This document shows, one piece after another, positions 36,734 through 44,405 of a stretch of 64,000 nt of DNA (within the stretch, counting starts at the first letter, position 1; each line of letters starts with the position of its first letter). The stretch is from JAEINY01 sp942490535. GTDB taxonomy: Bacteria; Bacteroidota; Bacteroidia; Bacteroidales; Marinilabiliaceae. The DNA is taken from NCBI GenBank assembly GCA_942490535.1, contig CALNXQ010000003.1:868001-932000 (forward strand), written 5' to 3'. The translations under genes were made by a program, and so were the position numbers. The notes beneath the pieces are model-generated. The model was not told the origin of the DNA and ran no database searches. It saw only the letters and a program-made list of their open reading frames with translations.

Positions 36734-37125
36734 CTATGTTCTCACCCGGCTAGATTTACTACGAACATCAAAGCAGGCATACCAGTCTTTATCATATGAA
36801 TTGACTCCATAATTAAGCATGATGTACCTATTGATAGGGATTCTTTCCATTTTGAAGAGCTCAACAAGCGCCCCCTTCTAAGGAGCTGCAAATACCCAGT
36901 TCCGGGAGCCAATGGATTTAAAGTATTTATTACTGATCCAATAACAACCCTTTGTATTGTGCCTTCTTTAAGCCCATCGCCAAAGCATATGATAAATATC
37001 ATTATCAATCGGTATTCCTCACACGTCAGTCGGCAACAGCTGTGCCAGGCCTTTGCAGCCTTTATTTCAGGTGGGTTCTTAAGGTAAAATAAACGCTGCA
37101 AAGCCAAAGGTGGCTCATCCCTCAT
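36734..37125 (-). pseudogene. Group II intron maturase, decayed C-terminal fragment
   Basis: Pieces of the maturase (X/GIIM) domain are spread over three frames. From 37006 the minus strand reads DNDIYHMLWRWA, a TAA, then RRHNTKGCYWISNKYFKSIG and SRNWVFAAP. In another frame VELFKMERIPINRYIMLNYG and VNSYDKDWYACFDVR end at the TAG at 36736-36734. These match the order of the family (LWRWAKRRHPNK...W..KY...GGRNWVF...IPIKRH...NPYDPEW). A third frame upstream gives KAWHSCCRLTCEEYR, in the place of RGWxNYHR. With stops and frameshifts this is a dead remnant; the reverse transcriptase domain is missing. Confidence 0.75.
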
Positions 37126-37693
37126 TTCATCAGATGACTAACAAAATAGTGAAAGTGTCATCCGATGAATAATCATAGTCTCAATATCCAAATTTTCAAA
37201 TCAATACCCTTAAGTCTGGTATCCTCACATCTTGTTACTCATTATCTTCCAATCGCCAGCCTGGCACACCTCTTGCGCTCCCTCCTCTTCGTCATGGCAG
37301 CTCCCTTGTGTTTTTAGCCGCTTCCGTTCGTTCCTCTCTGCAGCCACTAAAAAGCACAACCGCTGCCCGTGTTTGGCTCGCCTGCTGGTCGCTGCGGGCT
37401 TCAGCTGATGTTGTTTGATTGGCCTCCGCTGCGCTCTGGCTTTTTTCAGCGGTAGCCTCGTGTAGTTGGCCTGTGCCTGTCAGGCTTTTTGCAGAAAAAG
37501 CAAAAATCCCGCCAGCCACATGCCACTACATATGCCAGCCCCCACGGTTCGTACCTCACCCTTCCCGGCCTGCCACCCTTGCTCCACTCGCAGTCGGCTC
37601 GCGCCTCTCCAGGCCCTGTCCGCAACCCGTTTCGCTACGCTACACGCTCTTGCAGCCAGTCCCTTCCGTCTATTTAAATTGATCAGTCCACAC
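37126..37693. other. GC-rich patch without a convincing gene
   Basis: From about 37240 to 37680 base composition turns clearly GC-rich against the AT-rich surroundings. Open frames exist on both strands in several frames, as expected from GC content, but none has family resemblance or a good start. It may be a fragment of foreign DNA, the leftover of an element, or an unrecognised structured RNA. It begins about 100 bp beyond the group II intron remnant. Confidence 0.55.
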
Positions 37694-38303
37694 ATTAATC
37701 CCTAAACATTGACCATTCATAATTACCCATGCCAGGCACAAATGAAACTTTCCCTCCATTTCAATGCCTGTCTACTTTGGCCCATTTACCATTCCGGTAA
37801 AGTCCATTCAAGCCTTTCCATCTTCTTCAAACTGACCATCCCTATAAAAACAAGCGTGTCGCCGGGCATTACCCAACAAATTAATCCTTGACGATTATCC
37901 ATTTATCATTATATCAAACAGTCCGCCGCACCCTTGTAATTCAAACAGCCAATCTCAAATAGCCCAAGTAACTCTACTTTTGTCAGCCATTCCTCACATT
38001 AATTCTTAAACATTATCCACTAATAATTACCAAAGCCAGGCACAAATGCACTTTCCCTCCATTTCAATGCCTGTCTACTTTGGCCCATTTACCATTCCGG
38101 TAAAGTCCATTAAAGCCATTTGCTCCCTTTTTTTTAAGGGGAGCTGTCTGATTTATCAGACTGAAGGGTATTTTACCAACAACATCTCCAAAAAAAAACA
38201 AGCGTGCCGCCGGGCAATCCACAACAAATTAATCCTTGACGATTATCCATTTATCATTACATCAAACAGTCCGCCGCACCCTTGTAATTCAAACAGCCAA
38301 TAT
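37694..38303. repeat. Imperfect tandem duplication of about 300 bp with short intergenic repeat motif
   Basis: Two copies of a block of about 300 bp. The segment TCCCTCCATTTCAATGCCTG begins at 37751 and again at 38054 (303 bp apart), and TTAATCCTTGACGATTATCC begins at 37881 and 38229 (348 bp apart). The second copy thus carries about 45 extra bp, near 38115-38170, that hold two small hairpins. A motif of about 33 bp (ATTAATyCyTrAmrATTrwC and a CAT/AATTA tail) occurs four times, near 37694, 37880, 37998 and 38228. No open frame is conserved between the copies. Confidence 0.85.
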
Positions 38304-38763
38304 CATTCCTTCCATGCCAACTCCTCAATACATGTAAAAGCATATAAATCGACAACAACTTGGATTATATGCAAATACACATAATCATCACATAACTCCA
38401 TTGTATTTCAACCTATTTCCAGGCACCCAACAACCAGCCAACCAGCCATGACCAGCCACGATCTCCCATGCACTGAACACTTATTATTTATAACCGGCCT
38501 CCAAAATTTACACCGTCACGGCAAAGAGTAAAGGCCGCGCCCTCCGGGTTTCAGCCGATTTTTTTTGATAAGGTGTCTATTCTTCGAATCAAAATAAAAC
38601 GACCGAAAGCCTTGACTTCGTTTACCGTTCCCGATGAGGTGGATGTTTACGCCGTTTAAAAAGACAATCCCTATTAAACTGAAAACCATACAAAATGCGC
38701 ACTACCTTACTCAAAGATCTCCATTCTGAGTAAAATAATGCGCATCCCCGGACTACAGACTAT
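38304..38763. other. Non-coding region, about 460 bp
   Basis: No gene recognised. A short stretch at about 38425-38460 repeats the word CCAGCCA/ACCAGCC several times. Near 38525-38560 a C/G-rich hairpin-like stretch is followed by a T-run on the plus strand, but I could not pair it well enough to call it a terminator. Confidence 0.4.
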
Positions 38764-38796
38764 ACAAAAAAAGCCCCCGGCAAACACCGGAGGCTC
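38764..38796 (-). terminator. Intrinsic terminator of the small membrane-protein gene
   Basis: On the minus strand AGCCTCCGG pairs with CCGGGGGCT (38795-38787 with 38780-38772; one G-T pair) across a 6-nt loop and is followed by seven T residues. It lies about 35 bp past the stop at 38830 and is a textbook intrinsic terminator. Confidence 0.9.
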
Positions 38797-38829
38797 CACA
38801 TCACAAACCACAAACCAGAAAAAAAACAC

Positions 38830-39027
38830 CTAATCTTTAGTCCGGTTAACAAACCGTCCAAGCAACTTCTTCATAAGCAGCGAAACCAGAAAACTGACAA
38901 CCGTCCCCAACACCGCATAAAAGATGGTTTCCACCACATCCGTAAACGAGATACTCATAAACACACTCACCACAATGCCACCTAAGAAACCTGCCTTGCC
39001 ACCACTACTCACATGTTGTTCCGTCAT
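38830..39027 (-). CDS. Small two-helix membrane protein
   Basis: A 65-residue protein, MTEQHVSSGGKAGFLGGIVV onward, with two hydrophobic segments (about 12-30 and 33-58) and a basic end (KKLLGRFVNRTKD). AGGAG stands right before the ATG at 39027; a GTG three bases earlier is also possible. The size and layout are holin-like, but no lysin is nearby, so I do not call it a holin. It lies about 110 bp downstream of the MARQKG protein on the same strand and is followed by a strong terminator, so the two probably share a transcript. Confidence 0.65.
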   Translation of the reverse strand: MTEQHVSSGGKAGFLGGIVVSVFMSISFTDVVETIFYAVLGTVVSFLVSLLMKKLLGRFVNRTKD

Positions 39028-39138
39028 CACTCCTGAATATTAAAGAATCTACCATTACTGACCAAGTATCGAAAACATCTTGATACTTAGGTCTTGAATC
39101 TTGATACTTAAATCTAGCGTCTAAAATCTAAGATTCCA

Positions 39139-39894
39139 TTAGACCACATCCACCAACACCAATGCCAAGGGGTTCGACGCCTTATTATTCAAGGGGTACA
39201 TCTGCCCGTTCACCGACTGGTAGTACTCCACCCCAAACAGCATGAAGACCGGGTGCGGACTGTCCGCTGAAATAGTCAGCAAAATAGGAGCAGATGGCTG
39301 CGTATTGGCATCATACACCAAATCGGCACTCTCTGCCACATCCACCTCGTAACTCTGATTCGCAAAATCAATAGCTGCCAAACCGGCCACCAGGCGAAAA
39401 TGAGTGGCACCCTCCACCTGGGCAATCTCATTTTTGGGCACAAAAGCCGGAATGTTTACCACCGCATCCCCACTGCTACGGGTAAATACCACCGTATAGG
39501 GCATCGTCACCACCGACTCCAGGCCAACCGCCTTATTGAATTCAAAGCCCTGTAACAGGCTCAGATCTCCAGCTGTCACCGTCCGTTCCCCACGCAAGTT
39601 GGTCGTATCCGCCTGGATCACCTTCAGCAGCTCGGCCCCCAAACGACCGGCCACCTGCTTATCCGCCGATTTGGAAATGGGCACCTTCAGCGCATTGCGC
39701 AACACCTTGCCCGCTTTCCCGGCACTGCCAAACTCTGCCCCATTCTCACGGGTACGTACAAAGGCCGGATCCTTCTTAATGCGGTCACCATCCACACCAC
39801 CCTTTGAGCGGGCCATGTATTCACCACCATTTTTGTAGAAAGACAAATCACCAATCCGTCCTTCCAGCTTAATAATACCTTTTTGCCTTGCCAT
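39139..39894 (-). CDS. Conserved Bacteroidota protein of unknown function (MARQKG type)
   Basis: A 251-residue soluble protein opening MARQKGIIKLEGRIGDLSFY, then GGVDGDRIKKDPAFVRTREN and GAEFGSAGKAGKVLRNALK. I recognise this opening from proteins found, often in several copies, in Bacteroidota genomes; no function is known to me. The first 100 residues are basic and could bind nucleic acid. The last 150 are beta-rich (TVVFTRSSGDAVVNIPAFVP, THFRLVAGLAAIDFANQSYE). It is divergent from the small gene at 40070 with 175 bp between, and followed by the two-helix membrane protein. The neighbourhood is full of mobile DNA. Confidence 0.75.
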   Translation of the reverse strand: MARQKGIIKLEGRIGDLSFYKNGGEYMARSKGGVDGDRIKKDPAFVRTRENGAEFGSAGKAGKVLRNALKVPISKSADKQVAGRLGAELLKVIQADTTNLRGERTVTAGDLSLLQGFEFNKAVGLESVVTMPYTVVFTRSSGDAVVNIPAFVPKNEIAQVEGATHFRLVAGLAAIDFANQSYEVDVAESADLVYDANTQPSAPILLTISADSPHPVFMLFGVEYYQSVNGQMYPLNNKASNPLALVLVDVV

Positions 39895-40069
39895 AACACA
39901 CTAATTTTAGTTAACAACAGAAAATTAGACGCCTGACACATACAATGCAAATCCGGTGGGCCATTCTGTCCATGAAGGGCTTCTTTTGGCTTTTTAGGTC
40001 TAAAATGCAGTACCGATTTAGTACCTTAGCAGTGCCCTTCAAGTAGGGCAAGAGTATAGATACAGTATC

Positions 40070-40273
40070 ATGACTGTCAAATTGAACCGAATTTGCATCT
40101 ATCCCAAAGATGTGCAACGCATCACCGGGAAGAGTGAGAAATCAGGCCGACGTTTATTGAAAAAGATCCGTGAACAGTTGGGTAAGGAAGAGCACCAGTT
40201 CATTACCACGGAAGAGTTTGCTAACTACACCGGCATCAACTCAGAACTGATCAACCAATACCTCACGGATTAA
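40070..40273 (+). CDS. Small conserved protein, possibly DNA-binding
   Basis: A 67-residue protein, MTVKLNRICIYPKDVQRITG, KSEKSGRRLLKKIREQLGKE, ITTEEFANYTGINSELINQY. The centre is basic and helical and the pattern DVQRITGKSEKSGRRLLKKI could be a helix-turn-helix-like DNA-binding helix pair. I recall similar small proteins in Bacteroidota near the MARQKG type, but know no function. It is transcribed away from that gene, and a 5-bp hairpin (GCCCT...AGGGC) lies in the shared promoter region at about 40035-40050. It might be the regulator of the unit; this is inference. Confidence 0.65.
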   Translation: MTVKLNRICIYPKDVQRITGKSEKSGRRLLKKIREQLGKEEHQFITTEEFANYTGINSELINQYLTD

Positions 40274-40656
40274 TGCCAATAATCAATTTTTCTCACCGGT
40301 CGAACCGTTATACCTCGTATCCATTAAATATGAACAGTTTTGATGCACTTCACTATTGCTTGAATCCCGTTTTTCATATCAAACCCAACTAACACAGTGC
40401 ATAATTCATGCAAAAAAGGAGAATAAACCCTCTCATACCGTTAGTTCTCCATAAAATATGCTGCTTTTTACACTCATTTGATGGACATCAATAGGCACCA
40501 TGTCGTATCTTTGTACTTGTCAATGGACATCAAATCACACTATTCATGATCAAAAAAGTGGTGTACAATACGGTGAACACCTGATTTTTTGAAATCATAA
40601 ACTACTATACCTTAGATGATTTACAATTTAGATACGAGTCCCTTCGGGATCACATT
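40274..40656. other. Intergenic region, 383 bp
   Basis: No gene recognised. The end (40632-40655) contains TCCC-TTC-GGGA, a small hairpin that at first recalls a tRNA 3' end, but no tRNA body precedes it. Confidence 0.4.
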
Positions 40657-40689
40657 AAAAGCCTGTGAGTTTATAACTTACAGGCTTTT
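40657..40689. terminator. Bidirectional terminator-like hairpin
   Basis: AAAAGCCTGT pairs with ACAGGCTTTT, extended by GAG/CTT, across a short loop. Both sides carry a run of A or T, so it could stop transcripts from either direction. It lies 48 bp left of the ISL3-type element. Confidence 0.75.
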
Positions 40690-40808
40690 GTATTTAGATT
40701 ACATCAATATTGGTATCAAATAATCATTGAAATTGAGGATTACGCATAATATTTGGGTCTCATGAAAAAAAAGGATTATTTTGCTGTTAAATAGAATCAG
40801 CGAATAAA

Positions 40809-41195
40809 GTGAAAGAAGGATTATCTCAAGAGCTACTTGCTCTATTTCTCCCGGAAGGCCTATTGGATTATTTTACCATTGTATCCTACCATACCAGCTC
40901 CAGCGGAAAGGATATTTACGACAAACAGCTGGAGTTATCATTAGATGAAAAAAATATAATTCCCTCGGAATACAAAGGCTACGCCTATAAGTCCTGTGGT
41001 TTTATGGAAGCCCGGTACATCGAAGATTATCCCATCCGGAATATGCTAGTGAGATTGAAGGTGAGACGACGGCGCTGGGAAGCAATCATTGATGGCAAAA
41101 AAACAAAGGTGAGTCGGGATTGGAATGTGATCGAACAGGGTACTCGTATGAGCGAGGAGTACGCTGCTTTTTTAAAAGAAATTAGTCGATTCTAA
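40809..41195 (+). CDS. ISAon1-type transposase, N-terminal region
   Basis: A 128-residue protein starting with GTG, with ELLALFLPEGLLDYFTIVSY and YKSCGFMEARYIEDYPIRNM, then a basic Arg-rich stretch (LVRLKVRRRRWEAII). This is the separate N-region typical of ISAon1-like elements and contains the DNA-binding part. It ends with a TAA at 41193-41195. The catalytic part begins around there in the +1 frame (GAT TCT AAT...), which is the usual arrangement for these elements and points to translational frameshifting or separate expression. Confidence 0.85.
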   Translation: MKEGLSQELLALFLPEGLLDYFTIVSYHTSSSGKDIYDKQLELSLDEKNIIPSEYKGYAYKSCGFMEARYIEDYPIRNMLVRLKVRRRRWEAIIDGKKTKVSRDWNVIEQGTRMSEEYAAFLKEISRF

Positions 41196-42173
41196 TGCCA
41201 TAAGTTGCCAAAGTCTGGAAGTTTATTTGGGTGTCAATGGGCGCAACTTTCAGCGTCAATACAAAAACAAACTAAGCAATTATAGAGACTGGAACCAGAA
41301 GGAACATGCCGAAGATTACCTATGGTATATCCCAAAAACATTGGTTATAATTTGTCCATTGATGAAACAGCCTTATCTAACGGGGAACTATACACCATCC
41401 TGACCAACAAAGCGAAGAAGGGCAAAAAAAGATCGATAGTGGGCATTTTTAAAGGGACACAGGCCGGGGAGATTATTAAAATCATAAAAGAGAACTTCAG
41501 TGGGAGCCAACGTCGTATGGTCAAGGAAGTAACGTTGGATATGGCTGGCAGCATGAACCTGATTGTCCAAAAATGTTTTCCAAAAGCCACCCGTGTTATC
41601 GATCGTTTTCATGTTCAAAAACTGGCTTGCGATGCCGTACAAGAGTTACGCATTAAACACAGATGGGATGCCATTGACCTGGACAACAAACAACACAAAC
41701 AGGCTAAGAAAGATGGAAAAGAGTACAAGCCTTTTACTTTCGAGAATGGTGATACTATGAAACAATTACTGATCAGAAGCCGGCACCTCTTGTTTAAGCC
41801 CATGCATAAATGGACAGAATCGCAGGAGAAAAGAGCCAATATACTATTTAGTAATTACCCCGATATAGAACAGGCCTACGACCTATCGCATCAGCTATAC
41901 CTTATTTATAGCCGCGATATGACCGCGCCTGTTGCCATGACACATCTGGCCAGATGGTTTAACCAGATTGAAATTTCTGACATACCTTCTTTTCAAGTGC
42001 TCAGAAGAACGGTTGAAGCCCACTATCAAAACATTATCAATTTCTTCAATAGCAGAAGTACAAATGCTGCGGCAGAATCTTTTAATGCGAAAATTAAGGA
42101 ATTCAGAAGACAATTCAGAGGTGTTTCTGATGTCAAGTTTTTCCTGTTTAGATTAACAAAAATATTTGCATGA
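41188..42173 (+). pseudogene. ISAon1-type transposase, catalytic part, frameshifted
   Basis: The DDE part of the transposase. The first 48 codons (CQSLEVYLGVNGRNFQRQYK, NYRDWNQKEHAEDYLW) are in one frame. From 41331 the sequence continues in another (CCC AAA AAC, then IGYNLSIDETALSNGELYTI to FFLFRLTKI). Catalytic residues are visible: Asp in SIDETAL, Asp in VTLDMAGSM and Glu in NAAAESFNAKIK. Removing one TA from TGGTATATCCC (41323-41333) would restore HAEDYLWYPKNIG, which has the spacing of HAExWLLFPENIG in relatives, so a 2-bp duplication is the likely cause. Alternatively C CCA AAA at 41331-41337 is a -1 slippery site. I favour mutation. Confidence 0.8.
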
Positions 42174-42249
42174 AAATAAAATGTGATATTTAGACCCAAC
42201 TTTTATACTTGGTCCGAAATTGATTGAATATTTACATAGCAAATCCCAT

Positions 42250-42746
42250 TTACGTTAACTTCAAACCAGCTTTTCCTACCATTAGATTATTGCTTAATTG
42301 AATGCCCCCAACTTTAAATAGTGAATTATGTGCATGTACCTGATGGCTTCCTGCATAAAAGTCTCCTGTAATTCTTACGATAACATCGACGGGATCTGCT
42401 TTCAATTGTAATGGTATTGGTCCAACTTGTGGAAAAGTAGAATCGCTCATTGAAAGTTGCTCAATTTTAATAATTACACTTCCATCTTCTCTTTGTATTG
42501 TTACTGAGAAGGAGTATTAATTATATTATCATGAGCCGCTACTGGTATATTTTCCTAAATTTTTACTTCTCTTTAATTATCGGCATCCTTAATGTCGCTG
42601 CCTACTGCGAGGTATGCACCTTCATACCTAACTCTGTGTATTTCGCGAATACAGAAATTTTTTTTGCTCTTTCCACTTATTTCAACATTTAAAATGCCAT
42701 TTGTTCCTATAAACACATAAGAACCAACCATAACTGCGTAACTCAT
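42250..42746 (-). pseudogene. Decayed small gene of unknown function beside the insertion sequence
   Basis: Minus-strand reading from the ATG at 42746 gives MSYAVMVGSYVFIGTNGILN, SKKNFCIREIHRVRYEGAYL, then stops (TAA, TAG). The same frame goes on with IPVAAHDNIINTPSQ, and another with FSVTIQREDGSVIIKIEQLS, SDSTFPQVGPIPLQLKADPV and VHAHNSLFKVGGIQLSNN to a TAA at 42250. Together these look like one beta-rich protein of about 160 residues broken by two stops and one frameshift. A 66-codon open frame (42250-42450) is left intact and could be annotated alone. No family recognised. Confidence 0.45.
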
Positions 42747-42840
42747 AATACTCTTTTTAAAATTTTAAAAACAGCAATAAGAGAAGTAGTGTAGATTTGT
42801 TCATTTTAGTTAAATGATATAAGGCTATCACTCTGAATAC

Positions 42841-43164
42841 TTATATATCATTTGCAATCTGACACTTAATCATACGCAGCCAATCTGTAGGAAAATCCAC
42901 TTTAAGAGTGTATTTGCCATTATCATAAATCATTTGAATACCATTTTTAAACAATCCCCATTTTTTAGAAAATTGTATGTTCTTTACTCGTGACAACTCG
43001 AACTCCTGAAAAAAAGAGTTATCTCTATCATTAAAAACCAATTTCTTCTTTGTTAGAATAAGCACTCCTTTTTTTACTATTTCACTGTTTACCAATTGTG
43101 CCTTGGTTTGAATAGATACATTTTCTTCTTCAGGATCTAATCTATTGTTAGCGATGTGTTTCAT
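42841..43164 (-). CDS. Small GRAM/PH-like domain protein
   Basis: A 107-residue soluble protein. Strands KKGVLILTKKKLVFNDRDNS, ELSRVKNIQFSKKWGLFKNG and IQMIYDNGKYTLKVDFPTDW with a closing helix (LRMIKCQIAND) follow the pattern of bacterial PH or GRAM domains, where a turn 'G-x-L-x-L-T-x-x-x-L-x-F' opens the barrel. Such domains bind lipids or proteins at membranes. The closing block resembles the end of the membrane protein encoded next (DKLLITFPKYWMKQINI). No partner or ligand can be named. Confidence 0.65.
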   Translation of the reverse strand: MKHIANNRLDPEEENVSIQTKAQLVNSEIVKKGVLILTKKKLVFNDRDNSFFQEFELSRVKNIQFSKKWGLFKNGIQMIYDNGKYTLKVDFPTDWLRMIKCQIANDI

Positions 43165-43380
43165 AATATCAAAACCTTCATTTCTTTAACTTTCGAGAAA
43201 AACTCAACTTATGACTCATTTCAGTTACCATATTATTACATACAGCAAATTTCAACCTATCGTATATTTAAGTTCATGTTTGTATACGCCAAAATTTACA
43301 ATTTCATTAACCTTTTATTATTGCAGACCTTAACAAAAGAAGCCTGAGACCGTTGTCCCCTGCTTCCTTCACCCTATAGT

Positions 43381-44076
43381 CTATGCTTTTTGCGGATCAT
43401 CGTAAATCCTACTTCCTTTTAACCGTTCTTGCACAATGTTGATTTGCTTCATCCAGTATTTAGGAAAGGTGATTAATAACTTATCATTAATCAAAATACC
43501 TTTGGGAATTTTAAGTCTTCCCGAAAAGGCCATCTTGACTTGAACATTTTTCAAATTATAAGTCAGTTTATCGTCTACCGAATTTGTATACCCAACCAAA
43601 TCCTGTTGTTTTAATACCCAAACACCCGCTTGACCCGTCACATCAGGCGTAACAATGCGTGTGGAATCTATAAGTAAAAGCTGATCAGGTGATACTAATT
43701 TGACTTTCTTTATTAATTGTCTCTTTGAAACATATAAAATGCCTCCTGTAATAATAATTGCGTTAGGAATTGTCACAATCAGACTTTTTAGTAAGTCTTT
43801 GGCATTAAATAGCTGGCTATCCAAATATCGTCCTGCAAACATCCCGACTGCCAATAGCAATCCCAAACCGACTCCTTTTAAGATAAACATAAATTTATAA
43901 ACCAGACCATTTGGATTTACATAAGGGTTAAATAATATTGTTGACACGCCACCCAATATACCCCAAACCAAAATTAACTCAACATAAGTAAATAGTGCTT
44001 CAAAGAGAAGTCTTAGAGCAATTAGCAAGACTAATAGAAACACTAGTAATACACGTCTTTGATAATTTTGATTCAT
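43381..44076 (-). CDS. Membrane protein with four helices and cytoplasmic PH/GRAM-like end
   Basis: A 231-residue protein. Hydrophobic helices lie at about 10-28, 32-48, 60-82 and 95-115; positive residues around NQNYQRR and SKRQLIKKVK suggest both ends inside. The C-terminal 110 residues are beta-rich (LVSPDQLLLIDSTRIVT, VKMAFSGRLKIPKGILINDK) and close with LLITFPKYWMKQINIVQERL, like the small protein at 42841. It is 10 bp downstream of the small Cys-rich gene, so the two are co-transcribed. Function unknown. Confidence 0.65.
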   Translation of the reverse strand: MNQNYQRRVLLVFLLVLLIALRLLFEALFTYVELILVWGILGGVSTILFNPYVNPNGLVYKFMFILKGVGLGLLLAVGMFAGRYLDSQLFNAKDLLKSLIVTIPNAIIITGGILYVSKRQLIKKVKLVSPDQLLLIDSTRIVTPDVTGQAGVWVLKQQDLVGYTNSVDDKLTYNLKNVQVKMAFSGRLKIPKGILINDKLLITFPKYWMKQINIVQERLKGSRIYDDPQKA

Positions 44077-44086
44077 TCTAATACTG

Positions 44087-44308
44087 TTAAATTATTTTCA
44101 ACCCTATGCAATAACTATTAAATGAACATTCATAGTGTTTATTTAATATGTTTTTAACATGATCATCATTAACATCTTTTATCCACTTTACCTTTTCTGA
44201 AAAATTCAAATGCTCCAGATGTATTAATGGACAGTTTTCAGACCTTTCGTTCCCTTTGGGGCAATCATACGCTAATCCAGCTAAATAGCCAAATTCCGAG
44301 TTACTCAT
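44087..44308 (-). CDS. Small cysteine-rich protein with CPxGxRxxxCP motif
   Basis: A 73-residue protein, MSNSEFGYLAGLAYDCPKGN, RSENCPLIHLEHLNFSEKVK, VNDDHVKNILNKHYECSFNS YC. Cysteines in DCPKGNERSENCP and the HYEC ending could bind zinc. I have a memory of similar short Bacteroidota proteins (CP...R...CP...H..C), function unknown. The stop is 10 bp before the start of the membrane protein at 44076, so they form a pair. No signal peptide, hence cytoplasmic. Confidence 0.6.
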   Translation of the reverse strand: MSNSEFGYLAGLAYDCPKGNERSENCPLIHLEHLNFSEKVKWIKDVNDDHVKNILNKHYECSFNSYCIGLKII

Positions 44309-44343
44309 TGCTATTCATGTGTTCTACTATTTACAACTAAAAT

Positions 44344-44377
44344 GGAGAGAAGAGTGGGTAAATACCCTTCTCTTCCA
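44344..44377 (-). terminator. Hairpin after the SusCD-subtilase operon
   Basis: On the minus strand AGAGAA pairs with TTCTCT and GGGTA with TACCC, with a 4-nt bulge, about 30 bp past the stop of the giant subtilase. A short T-rich stretch (CATTTTAG) follows. It is a plausible terminator for the operon and separates it from the small Cys-rich gene. Confidence 0.5.
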
Positions 44378-44405
44378 ATTTCTATATTGCTCAACAAATT
44401 AATAA

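Larger units (their letters stand above)
40737..42215. mobile_element. ISL3-type (ISAon1-like) insertion sequence with 8-bp target duplication
   Basis: A 1479-bp element. The left end reads GGATTACGCATAATATTTGG GTCT inward; the right end inward on the other strand is GGACCAAGTATAAAAGTTGG GTCT, 17 of 24 bases identical, both beginning GG as is usual for ISL3. GAAATTGA flanks it exactly at 40729-40736 and 42216-42223. It holds a split transposase of the ISAon1 sort (N-region plus catalytic part). A frameshift in the catalytic part probably makes it inactive. Confidence 0.92.

Noticed and set aside
37292..37695. Several overlapping open frames on both strands
   Set aside because: They reflect GC-rich composition, overlap one another in many frames and show no family resemblance.
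37694..38303. CRISPR array or integron attC array
   Set aside because: The repeats are too few, irregular in spacing and imperfect; there are no cas genes, no integrase and no attC core motifs.
40632..40660. tRNA 3' end or tRNA-derived attachment site
   Set aside because: Only a small TCCC-TTC-GGGA hairpin is present; no T-loop consensus, anticodon arm or acceptor partner could be found.
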